Origin: Sinotaia quadrata
Taxonomy: Eukaryota > Mollusca > Gastropoda > Architaenioglossa > Viviparidae
Reading direction: 5' to 3'
Assembly (NCBI GenBank): GCA_028829895.1
Contig: CM054184.1
Coordinates: forward strand, 24,693,201 to 24,757,200
Length of the DNA: 64,000 bases
Positions 1-10,369 of the stretch are shown one piece after another. The translations under genes and the position numbers were made by a program. Below the pieces are notes generated by a model, which ran no database searches, was not told the DNA's origin, and saw nothing but the letters and a program-made list of their open reading frames with translations. Within the stretch, counting starts at the first letter, position 1. Every line of letters starts with the position of its first letter.

Positions 1-1149
1 TCACGCAGTATCAAGCCGAAACACTGATAACACCTGACTACATCTATTCTCGTTTAAACCACACACAATATTTCCCCGTGTTGTTTTAACGAAAGTTATT
101 ATTATTCTAGACTGGCCTTTTTCCTTTAATAGACATATCACTTTTACTAGACTTACCTTCCATGATCTCCCAGTTACTATTTCATTAGTTTTGCTTTAGT
201 TATTCTGAATGCCAACCTTTATACCAATTTTACCACACTTACCTCTTTGACTAGTTACATATACAGTATACTTACTTCCTGAGCACGAAATATGGCCACC
301 AAACCTAGAGGCCAACAGCAAAGAAAGGTTGAGAAAATAGCCAGCCCCATATTGTCAGGCACATTGTTTATCCCTAGACCTATGACATTTGGTTGGACCA
401 CCTGAAGAGGCAAAGAAATGTTTTAAATGCATTTACTTAAGCTTATTACATGTGGCCAGATTACTGACAGGCATAAAGCACTGACTCCTTGTAATAACAC
501 TATTGACCTAGGCACAAGCATTTATCGTTTTGAGAATTCACTTTACCTGGGCAGAAATCAATCTCTTTGTAATCTCTGCACATAGCAGACTCATTTAAAG
601 GACACCACTGATCTAACTTTTTGACGATATTAGCAACAACCACAAGTAAACAACTTTTCTTAAGATACTAGTGACCTAGATACAAAACAGTGAGTACTTT
701 TGAGGTACAATCAACTGAAACTCAATTTATTCTGAGGACACTTTGGATCTAGCTTCAAGATTGCACTGAAACAATTTGAAAACAATGATTATTAGCAACA
801 ATGTACAAAGGCATTCAATCTAATTGAATAAATCAAAACATATTATATAAGGTATTTTTATTTTCTTTAAAAAAAATTATTCTTGTAAGCAGATACATTT
901 ACAAATCCTAAATTTCTGTTTGAAATATAATGAATATGATATTTACTGAGTGTTATTGTGCTTTTAAAGAAGTTCATAAATTTTGGTTTACAGACATAAT
1001 TTTATTTCTTAGGATAATACATTTTGTCATGGAGTCAAGACAAATTATACTTGACCTCCTAACCCGCATTCAGTGAATTCATTATATTTAGTTTTATGGA
1101 CACAGTCCTTTTCATAAAAATTGCGCACCTTGCACTCAGAGAGAGAAGA

Positions 1150-2720
1150 GACTGGCTCCAGTTATGTAATATTTTAGACAATGGCCGATTGTAGGCCATA
1201 CCCAAGCACGACACGTGACTAATAGATTTCCCGCCACAAATTCTTACACTTCTTTAAATACCGCATACTGCCGCAAATCTTTATTCACGAGGAAGGAGAC
1301 GGACTTGAAGACACTTGTCTAGTCATTAGCGAGATTCCGTGAATCATCACCAGAAGACCCACTGCTATGATCGTATTTACATACTAACAAGGTAACACAT
1401 CGATTTCTTAAAATATTGCTTTGTATTTCATTAAGATTTCATTGTGCGAATTTGTATATCTATTATTGCAGAATTTGTATTTTATTGCATTTTCTCCAAA
1501 CACATGGCTTGACGAACAGTGTGGCTAAACTAAAATATTTGCATTTCTAAAATTGATTGTTAAATTGAGAAACAATAATTTTATTGAACTAAATTAACTG
1601 AATTGTATCACAGAACGTCTGTGCAGGTCTATTGTAAATTTTCCTATAACAATTTTAATTCACTTGCATGTAATTTTTGCTATAATTGTAACATGCATAT
1701 GCATGATTTAAATTGTATTTGATTTCTCTTTTATCTAATTTTTCATTGTAAAATATAAATGTTTTCTTTGAAATGTTTAAGTCTTTTGCGTGCTTTATGC
1801 AGTATTTAATTGTAACATGCATGAGCATAATTGACTTGTTTCTTTATTATGTAAACTTGAACATTGATGTAAAGATACTGTGATGGTCAGTGAAATAGAC
1901 TATGCTATTAGTCCATGCCACATGTTCGTATTGCGAGACTATAGGACTGTCGCTCATAGGAATTTATTATATTTCCAGAGTGGGTCTCTCCTTTTTCTTT
2001 CTTGGTTCCTGGTTTTATTTCATCATTGGGACTCAGGTCTATGTTCAACCTGTTTCCTATGCCTTGGGGTGTTTCCTTGGCATATTATTGAACCTTGGGG
2101 ATCATTGGAGCAACCTTAAGCATGTTGCTTCTGTGTACAAGTAGGCCTACGAGACGCTGATCTTGCGACCAAGACAAGATCAATGACTGACGGCCACCGC
2201 TGAAACCTGTATATCCAACTGTATGCCTGTTAGGGGAACAAGCGCGCCATTACTTTGCAATTGGATGACCAGTTAAGTGCAAGGGTCTGATCACTTAAAC
2301 TATAAAGTAACTCTTTTTAGCAGTTCAACACGAGTCGGACAATAGCAATGATAAGACCAAAATCACGTAATCTCTGATTATCTTGTTATTGTTAAATTTT
2401 ATTAAATCTTTTTTAATTGTTAAACATTTATTGTAGTTGACTAATTCATGCGTGAAAGACCAAATAGGGACTGGGATGGGGGCTGTGAGTCGTGAATGAG
2501 AAGATTGCTTGCATAATTAGTTATAATTGTTTAAAGTTCGTGCTTTGTTTACACAAGTTTACCTGTCTTTAAATTCAGTGGCTTAAACTACGAGTGTAGA
2601 ATTTAATTGGACTGAAGGGTGAATTTGGGCAACCAGTCTGTTGTCAGAATAAGTGGAAAGGAATTTAATTAACTAAAATCCTAAATTCTGGAACAGGGTC
2701 TTTAAATAAATACCAGGGGA
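1150..2720 (+). repeat. Diverged LTR-like element, copy A (approximate limits)
   Basis: This copy ends in the arrangement shared by the repeat family in this window: an AT-rich stretch, then TGGGGGC at 2477-2483, then a few hundred bases ending in a GGGTCTTT-type tail near 2697. The upstream part (about 1190-1390) is less AT-rich, with a CACGTG box near 1210, a TTTCCCGCC box near 1229 and TTTAAATA near 1252, which looks promoter-like. I infer a U3-R-U5 layout followed by a primer-binding site resembling that of tRNA-Pro-primed elements. No gag or pol reading frame is present. Limits are rough and no target-site duplication was found. Bases 1-1150 hold nothing I can name. Confidence 0.35.
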
Positions 2721-2770
2721 ATGTAACACATTTACACAACACTTATATATGTCCATAGACCATTACATAC

Positions 2771-2946
2771 CACAACATTTTGGTTTATATATTGTTGTCT
2801 CACTCCATAACCTTGCTGGGATGGGTAGACTGGCATGCCTATATTGGGTGGGTATACCTGAGGGTCTCCAAGAGGCATTGTGTATCCTGGATTGTGTATC
2901 CCAGGGGAAATAACTGTTGTAGCTTCAGAATAGGTAGGAAGACCAC
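2771..2946 (-). CDS. Exon 2 of a Pro/Tyr-rich, LITAF-like small protein (partial gene)
   Basis: On the minus strand a good acceptor (TTTCCACTCTCCAG) precedes an open stretch of 58 codons that ends at a GTATGT donor in phase 0. The peptide begins GGLPTYSEATT and continues Pro/Gly/Tyr/Gln-rich with PQVYPP, PVYPSQQGYG and RQQYINQNVV. A PxY-type SEAT start followed by a Pro/Tyr/Gln tail is what the N-termini of LITAF-domain endosomal membrane proteins look like, where such motifs bind WW-domain ubiquitin ligases. The Cys-rich LITAF domain itself is not seen and would lie left of base 1. The exon needs two bases to finish a codon, which matches exon 1 at 6751-6733. The exon looks real; the family name is an inference. 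Confidence 0.5.
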
Positions 2947-4439
2947 CTGGAGAGTGGAAAATGTATCTAATAAAATTGAGGAAAACAGATTTAAAATCAA
3001 ATTAGATTATTGACTGCTATTTTAAATATTATTTTTTAAACAAAATTAATAATTAAACTATTGCTATATTACTGGAGCTGTTTTTTTTTCATAATTATTC
3101 TATAAGAATCACAATAAACTAAAAATACATTTTAAGCATTTAAATGCAGAAAGTTAACTTTTGCAAGTTGCCATTTGAACTGGAAAAAGTTAGAATGGGT
3201 AATTTATTGATAACCTTTCATTCTTACAACTATGTCAGTCATATCATTGTTCCCCTATAAATTATTACACCTAAACATCAAATTTTATTTTCTTCACATA
3301 AAAATCCAACATATTTTGCCTTGGTTTGATGGTGATAACTATTAGCATATTTAAAATCTTCAATGGTAGGATTGCATTGATGATTGTTAAAATGTGTACA
3401 ATTTCATCCATGTATACACTTTAAATGTAAGTGTTGCAATGTTTGGGAGTTCTTTATAGTCACACCAAGTGATGACCTGATGTACAATGTGAGTTATGTC
3501 AATATAATTGCTTTAACTATAATACATCTCTTTTGGCTACTATAACTTTTAATTTAAGACTTGTAATTTGATATATGTTGGAAGGTACTATTTTTGTAGA
3601 AGGTTCTGACAAAATGAGGAAATTATACTACATGTATATTGACAAAATAATATATAAGTGAGGTGACTTTGGCACCCATTCAGTTTTCTATCAGCTATCC
3701 ACTGCCATAGTTCAGGAGATGTAAACAGACTGTCAGCAAGATAAATATATTGTTTAATATTGCCAGCAATCACAATTAAAAATAAGTACATTACTGGAAG
3801 AAATAGTTTACTTAGCAAACAACTGTTTAATTCAAAGCCCCACTTTCAGCAAAATCTAATCTCACAACATAGTATCATCCTATCTGTCTAAGACACTATC
3901 CCTAGGAGAGCTAAATTATATAGATCAACTCAGGAGTCAAACCAATAACTCATTTCCAGTGTTTGATTCTGTTTTACCCTTTTGTCACGTCATGCAATAA
4001 GGTCAAACACAATTCAATTTCAGTATTTTATTTTGTTATTTCATCATTCTTTTACTCTATATTTGTACAAGTGTATAACTAATGAAGAATTGATGGTGTT
4101 GGTTGATATTATTTTAAAATGGCAACTGATGGAATTTTCTACTGAGAAATTGTTTGGCATTTAATAACATTTCTTGTGCAGAATTAATTTCACAATTAAG
4201 TGATCTTGAGGTATGTACCCGATTTAAAGTTATGCTCGGCTATTGTATCAATTTTCTTCTGTTTGGTGATTTCTGACATTCTTTTCTCCAAACTAGTATT
4301 ACTTAGGGTGACGAGAGCAGTATTTACGATTAATTCTCGCGTAATGCATTAAGAATGTCAGAATACAGCATTTAGTATTTGTAGCACAAAAAATGCAAAG
4401 CAATGCATTAAAATTAATTATTCGTAATTTTTAAGTTTT

Positions 4440-6400
4440 AGAGTTAATTTTTCTCGCGACGGAAGTTTGCGCTGAATCTTTCCACGTACAAAACGTGTAA
4501 GTCGGTTAGACCACCGCAGTAGCAATTCACATTACATAAGCACTCAGGGCGGCCGCTGGACAGGAAATGCCATTCAGTCGCTCCAAACAAACAGGATTTG
4601 TCTTAGAGGAGCGATCTTCCAGTACAACCAGTCAACCGCGTCCATCTCAGACAGGTCAGGAAAAGGGGCATAAATCAGCTGATCCCCGGCTCCGGACCTT
4701 AACAGTATATATGAACATGCGGGCAGAAAACTATTACTTTTTATTATCTGAAGTCCTGCGCTTGTCCCTTCTCAGTAAAGAAAAGAGCTACGGAACCGTC
4801 TGATATGGTAAACATGATTTTTGTAACTTACCTTTTTACAAATTGTATTTTCTTTATTAATATTGTAATTTAAATACTTTGGAAAACATTGTAATTTTAT
4901 TCTTGGTGAAAGAAGAGAAAGTAAATAACTTATGTAAAAGGAATTTAAGAATGAGAACCAAGAATGGAATTACAGGTTTTAGATATATTGTAACACGAAG
5001 CTGATGCGCGGAAATCCTTTATATGTTTTCACAGCTTCGAGGGATGAAACGGACAGAAGGAAAACAAAAGAACGAAAAGAACCGAACAGAACGAAACGGA
5101 CAGAAGGAAAACAATGAAACGAAAGGAACAGAACAAAACAACAGAAGAAAAACGAAAGGAACAAAAGAGCCAAGAGACAAACACACACAGGAACCAAGAG
5201 ACACAAGTTATCATTGTTGGAGACTTTGGGTATGATGTCGCTTTAAGTCCCAATACTACAGTCACGAGATATGAAGAGCCAGACCTGCGAGGCAGAAGGC
5301 CAGAGAGGGTTCTACAGACCACGGATTAGATAATCTGTGACCAACACCGGTTTCCTAAGGGGTGCGCTAATAGTGGATTAGCACGTTACGGGGATGTTTG
5401 TATGACTAGGCACGATACCGACTGGGCAGCTACGAATCGAGGTACCACGCAGAAGTAGTGAACCGATTAACTGTGTGTTGTGTGCTTTGTGAAGCAGTGT
5501 TACAGATTCAGATTGCACCAGACTGTATGTGCATTTATGACAGTGCCTGTGTAAATTGGAACTGAACTTGTGATACTTAATGAACTGAAGTCTGACATTT
5601 ATCAGAGTGGAAGACTAAAGGGAGATAACCAGTGGCTGATACAGAAATCACGCGAGCCAGGAACACACAAGCCAGTCACCAGGTGATTCAGTATATGTTC
5701 TATGATTAACTAAATTCTATTTTTCTATTCTCTTCTTATTCATTCCTATTCTGACTATTATAACTTAGAAATATTGAGATTGATTTAGTGAAGCCAGGAA
5801 TTGTTCTGGGAACAGTAACAAGATTTGCTTGTGCAGTTATCTTTCTCATTATTGGTTTAAGGTAGTGAAAACTGATGACTATTTGAGTCTTTAACTTTGT
5901 TGAGAAGAATGAGAGAAATGTTATAAATTCTGAACTTTATATATATAGATATTACTTTGGTGTGATTATGATTTTCGTAATTTGCAAATGAGTTAATTTT
6001 TATTATTTTTCTTTTAATAAATTTGTTTAAACTTTTACTTATCTACTCTCGATTCTGAAAGGGAGGTAAATGTGAATGGGGGATTAGATGGGGGCAGCCA
6101 ATGACGTAATCACGATAGAAAGCCGGTCTACGCACATTTTTTGAGATAAGTCCTATCCCCGACATAGGGAGCATTTGTGGAGGGCTAGACAAGGGTTAGA
6201 CTGACGAGATAGTTCAGTTGAGGGCCATTGACTAGACGAGTAACACCTGAGAGAGAGGAATACAGATTCAATAGACTTTCCGGGTTTGACTTAGTCCCTC
6301 CAAGACCGCAAGGACAAGACCCTTTGGGTGATTGTGGTTGTTTGGGAAAGAGAGAATTATTAATATGAATTATTTATGAATATAATGTCATAAAATTAAT
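4440..6400 (+). repeat. Diverged LTR-like element, copy B (approximate limits)
   Basis: Best-preserved relative of the copy at 48-49.6 kb. An AATAAA signal near 6016 is followed about 75 bases later by TGGGGGC at 6089-6095 and CCAATGACGTAAT. About 200-220 bases on comes a tail with CTCCAAGACCGCAAGGACAAG near 6299, and then GAAAGAGAGAATTATTAAT. The same blocks recur in order in the 49.2-49.56 kb copy. The upstream 1.6 kb is less AT-rich than its surroundings, with a TATATA near 4707. I infer a long terminal repeat, a primer-binding site and a short leader without genes. The 5' end is uncertain. Confidence 0.4.
5040..5180 (+). repeat. Purine-rich degenerate tandem repeat
   Basis: About 140 bases almost free of T are built from degenerate GAAAC/GGACA/GGAAC units. 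A 20-base unit beginning GAAACGGACAGAAGG occurs near 5045 and again near 5093. It lies inside LTR-like copy B. The long open frames on both strands here are low-complexity artefacts, not genes. Confidence 0.6.
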
Positions 6401-6732
6401 TAAGAACACAAGACACCACACGAACCCTCGCCACAGTATTTAAAATTCAATTAGCCAATCTCTGGTGATACTTGAGATACATTAGCAGATAATGGAAACT
6501 GGATGCAAAAGAATACACGCATCACACTATACAACTTAGCTATCCAACTAATTCTTATCTTTAGAAATAATTTCCAGGTCACATTTCTCGTTAAACAAAC
6601 AAAAATACATGTAGTCATGTAACATATTGATCAGACATACCAGCTGGATAATGAATTCAATAAAAAGAAATTAAAATAAATTTTAAAATCTATTTTAAGT
6701 TTATCTAATTTTGAAAATAAAATCTACCTCAC

Positions 6733-6751
6733 CGTCATTTTTATCATCCAT
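6733..6751 (-). CDS. First coding exon of the LITAF-like gene (start codon)
   Basis: Nineteen coding bases on the minus strand begin with ATG and read MDDKND plus one base, then a GTGAGG donor. Phase 1 matches the acceptor at 2946 exactly, so the spliced start is MDDKNDGGLPTYSEATT, typical of a small adaptor or membrane protein with a short leader. A second possible donor four bases further on (GAG then GTAGAT) would end in phase 0 and force the exon at 2946 into a frame that soon stops. The AT-poor stretch 6780-6960, with a TACGTCAG CRE-like box near 6930, is the likely 5'UTR and promoter side. The 3.8-kb intron holds repeat copy B. Confidence 0.42.
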
Positions 6752-7539
6752 TTTCTTTTTAAATATATCTTTGACAACTGCCGCCTTAAATGAGATTAAT
6801 ATATTGAAAATTCGCAGATCGGACGCCTACTTGTCAGTGTCCAGTGTTCTTGTGGATTGTTTCTCACTGAGATAATAGTCACAAGTGCAGAACGATCTGT
6901 ATATCGGTGTACAGAGCAAAGTGTGCCGCTACGTCAGGTGAGACTGATAAGAGCTATCAAATCAATTTAGTGTTAACGCTATCATGTTGGAATGCTGGGT
7001 TTCGACATCGTGCAGTGTGTGTAAAGCAGTAGTTATGGCTGAAACTATACTCTATATAAATTTACAGACCACAATTTAGCTACAAAATATTACAATTAAC
7101 CTTAGTGAAGAAATGTAGTTTGAAGTCGGTGTAACGAATAAATTATGTATAATTATACAAAATAATTACTTTTTATAAGCTATTACTAGCCTAATAAATT
7201 TTCTGATAATGTAGGCTTAATTGTCCATAGTAGGCCAGAAGCTGTCATCATCCTAAGTTGTTGTTTTTTGCTCTCGCCAGTCAAACAATTCACACCAAAC
7301 ACACTCGTCATTCGTTCACCAGCCTTCATTACAGAATAATGGCCATGAAGAAAATTGAAGAAGTATTCAAGCCATATTTAATGCCACACTCAAGCCCTTT
7401 ATAGGGAGATCAATAGACCAAGCAACTGAGGCAACAACAGACTTTATAACAGATAGTGTTAAAAAATATCCCCGCCCCAAAACTATAACATAGGACTTTC
7501 ATGGTGGACAGTGGAGTGTTTGGAAGCCACACACACAAA

Positions 7540-7990
7540 AAAAAACCTGTAAAAGGGCGTACAAAATAATATTAAAACCAACTCCCTGAAGATAAATCTA
7601 AATTTCAAAAAGCTACAGATGACGTTAAAGAATAATACAGATACCAAAATAAAATCATGGGAAGGATTCTGCGATAGCATAGATATCACAACACAGATCA
7701 AAGATGGATGGAACAAAATTCAAAGTATTAATTCCCTCCCCCCAAAAAAAACCCAACTAAATAATACTTTCTACAAAACAGCTAAAGAAAGACCTAATAT
7801 ACTTGCAGAAACACAGCTCGAATGCCGATTTGGATCCTACATTCACCAACACGAAAATAAAAGTCTAAGCAACGTATTTAAACACAAAATCAACCATCCA
7901 AAAACTAGATGATAACAACAGCTTAGACGAACTCCCAAAAAGCTATACGAAATTTAAAAAAGAATCGCTTTCCCGAGACCAGATCAGATT
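7540..7990 (+). pseudogene. Decayed non-LTR retrotransposon fragment
   Basis: Reading from about 7565, the translation gives a basic Lys/Asn-rich segment, then KSWEGFCDSID, WNKIQSIN and, after a gap, TAKERPNILAETQ. This order (charged linker, W-x-x-F-C-x-S-I, W-x-K-I and a short helix ending in L-A-E) matches the linker between the endonuclease and reverse transcriptase of Jockey/CR1-like LINEs. The endonuclease and the RT catalytic core are absent. The frame is open for 97 codons from 7619 and stops at 7912, so this is a truncated, inactive copy. Confidence 0.55.
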
Positions 7991-8399
7991 ACCTATCAAA
8001 TGATCATAAATGCTAACCTAAAACTACAAAACATGATCATCAAATTATTCAGTAAAATATATACAGAAGGAAATTCTCAACTATTTGTTGGCCAGAATTA
8101 TTGTTCTTTATTTTTGTTGGACATCTATATCGTGGTGATAAGAAAAATGTTGGCAGAAGTAGGCAAGAAAACTATTTGGTTATTTGACTGGAGATAAAAC
8201 CATTTAAGTAGTTTAATTTCAATTGCAATATTCAGTTTTGAATCAAAATCTCCTGCTGTTTATTCATTATTAACAGGTTAGTGTATTATATGAGTGTACA
8301 TATTCTTTTATTAACTTTACATATCAGCATCAGCAAATGTGTAGATCTGTATCATTTATTGAAATGACACTTGTGGGTCACTGTATCATTTAAACAGGG

Positions 8400-9300
8400 C
8401 CGCCGAGAGAAAGTATGGGCCTCGGTACAAAGAAAGTGTGTGAGCCCTTATTACAAAGTTCAAAACACGTGTATTTTTTCATAGGTTATGTCAAACAAGG
8501 CTGCAAGGCGGTTTTCCTATACACACAAAGTATGAAGTATATGAGCTGGTTGAGAAGTTTCTGTCTCTGCAAATTGTCTTCAGCGCAATCCTGGATAATA
8601 TTTCTGGTTTTGATCTCTCGTCTGTCACGATGTGTAAGTCCAACCTTGCTAAAGCGTGGAGTCCAGGACAAGCGAGCGAGTGTCTGTGCTGAATCCGTAT
8701 TACAGCCTGTCAAACCACGAGTTGCCAAAGGTCACAGAGGCCAGCATGTGTCAGTAGACGACAATAACATATGCTTTATACAAGCTAAGTCCCAAAGACT
8801 ATAGAAATAGATTTTCCATGCTGTGGATAACAAAATGATATTCCTGGTCGCGTGTAAATATTCTATATTCAGGAAAACCAATGTGTTAATTTCTCGTTTC
8901 AAATTTAATTTTATTAAGCTGTTATCTCTCTATGTTATTACATAAGTGTATGTAATCTACCAAAGGAATGCGATTGATTGGGGGCTAGAGCCAGGAATAA
9001 AATTTAAAGAATCAATAATCATTAATGTATAAATACAAGGGAGATAAGTTATCAATCGCAAGAAGTCAACTAGCTTATCCGACTAGGTGTCGTGAGCAAT
9101 CAGGAGATTGTGGCATCTGAAGGGAGATAAGTTAGGCAAGTCCAGCTGTCGCTAATGTTGAGGATTATCCTATAAATTAATATTGATGATTAATGCCTAA
9201 ATTAGGACAGGGTCGTAAAATGAAAACTGGGCATGTGACAGCACAGAACATAGTGAGGGGAACCAAGTCCTTTCAAGACCAACCCATAAACAGAATAAAT
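8400..9300 (+). repeat. Diverged LTR-like element, copy D (approximate limits)
   Basis: Contains TGGGGGCTAGAGCCAGG at 8979-8995, about 70 bases after an AT-rich TTTTATTAAGC block, and a tail with CCAAGTCCTTTCAAGACC near 9264-9281. This is the same order as copies A, B and C. The 5' side begins near a less AT-rich block (GGGCCGCCGAGAG at 8398). The first bases of the TGGGGGC block resemble the tRNA-Pro primer-binding site of retroelements. No coding capacity is visible, and the open frame at 8415-8804 has no recognisable domain. Confidence 0.35.
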
Positions 9301-9400
9301 AATCAATTCTAACTTTTCCATATGCATATATGTTGTGTGCAACAGCGGTTTTATATTCATTTTAAATCAATGGAACCCACCACTGAAACTCTGCACAAGG

Positions 9401-9507
9401 CCCCCCAAAAAAAACAAAAAAAAAAACACCAACAAAAAAAAAACCACACACAACAAACCTCCCCCCCAAAAAAAAAAAAAAAAAAAAAAAAAAACCCCAA
9501 CAAAAAA
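9401..9507. repeat. A/C low-complexity tract
   Basis: About 100 bases of alternating poly-A and poly-C runs, including an uninterrupted A run of nearly 30. The Lys/Pro/Thr frames across it are artefacts. Confidence 0.9.
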
Positions 9508-10178
9508 CCTTTCCTTCGCCACTGGTTCTGGGATTCTGATCACATCATATTACTCATTCATTCTGTTATCAGATACTTTTGCTATCTGAAAAATCCTCCT
9601 CTGTTTCAGGGGTGTATGTACTAATTTAGCAACCGAAGCAGATAGCGGATCCTGGCTGTCACCATGGGCCACCCCCTCTTCCCACACACTCGCACCCCTT
9701 ATTTCCCCATTAAAAAAAAAAACAACAACTCTATTTCGTCTTGTGCATACGAAGTGAAACCAGTTTTACGCAAGTTCATTCACGTCCTTGATATAATGCT
9801 ACTATTTCTTGTTAGATGGCAGTTTCCGGCCTGAGCAGATTTCGCTGTGCTACTACCACCCTATACCTTGTTCTATTTATAAATAAATAATAGTTTACTA
9901 TCAAATAAGGTTCTGAAAACAATTCATCAATATTTTATTCGCAAAATTATTTTCTAATACACAAACAGAATTTCAAGAGTGCTCTGTAATAGGCCCCAAT
10001 AAAAACACTCTGCCAATACAAAATGGCGACCTCTTGTACCCATAATGTTATTGTTAAATGCAACCTGTATACGTACATATTTATGACTTTGGTATAATAG
10101 AGTCAATTCTACGATGCATGACAAATGCATGTATATCCCTGAGCTATAACACACACACTGTATAGCATTTGTTCTTTT

Positions 10179-10290
10179 GTGTCACGTGAGGAATTACGTA
10201 ATCGGCGCCATCACTAAGATTAGGCGAACGTGAACTGACATAGAGCACGTTCCGGCCCCCGAGACAAGCGCAAGTTATTTCCCGCGGTAG
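10179..10290 (+). promoter_or_regulatory. Putative promoter of the TCFL5-like bHLH gene
   Basis: A short, relatively CG-rich island sits just upstream of the first coding exon in AT-rich DNA. It contains a palindromic E-box in GTCACGTGAG (10181-10190), a perfect ten-base palindrome ATTACGTAAT (10193-10202) of the PAR-bZIP/E4BP4 type, and TTTCCCGCG (10278-10286), an E2F-like site. There is no convincing TATA box. The E-box is a USF/MYC/MITF-class site, so autoregulation by bHLH proteins is possible but only inferred. Confidence 0.5.
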
Positions 10291-10363
10291 GAAAAAAATT
10301 CAAACATACCAGTCGTGTAAATCATTCCGATCTAACAGAATAAGAGAATCATTCCAAACTCCC

Positions 10364-10369
10364 ATGGCA
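10364..10369 (+). CDS. TCFL5: TCFL5-like exon 1 (six coding bases, start)
   Basis: ATGGCA followed directly by a GTAAGTATT donor gives Met-Ala in phase 0, joining the next exon to read MAMPRTRKKID. If this start is not used, the ATG at 13722, two codons downstream, serves equally well, since it directly abuts the acceptor. The exon's 5'UTR probably begins in the CG-rich block near 10.29-10.32 kb. Confidence 0.5.

Noticed and set aside
4979..5329. Several overlapping open frames on both strands
   Set aside because: They arise from the purine-rich degenerate repeat and have low-complexity translations with no domain.
6640..6650. A three-base candidate exon (CTG) between acceptor and donor signals on the minus strand, between the two LITAF-like exons
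   Set aside because: The two flanking exons already join in phase without it and a three-base exon cannot be supported.
8415..8804. A 129-codon open frame in repeat copy D
   Set aside because: It has no recognisable domain or splice context and lies in a repeat that recurs without this frame intact.
9322..9624. Lys/Pro-rich open frames
   Set aside because: They are produced by poly-A and poly-C runs.
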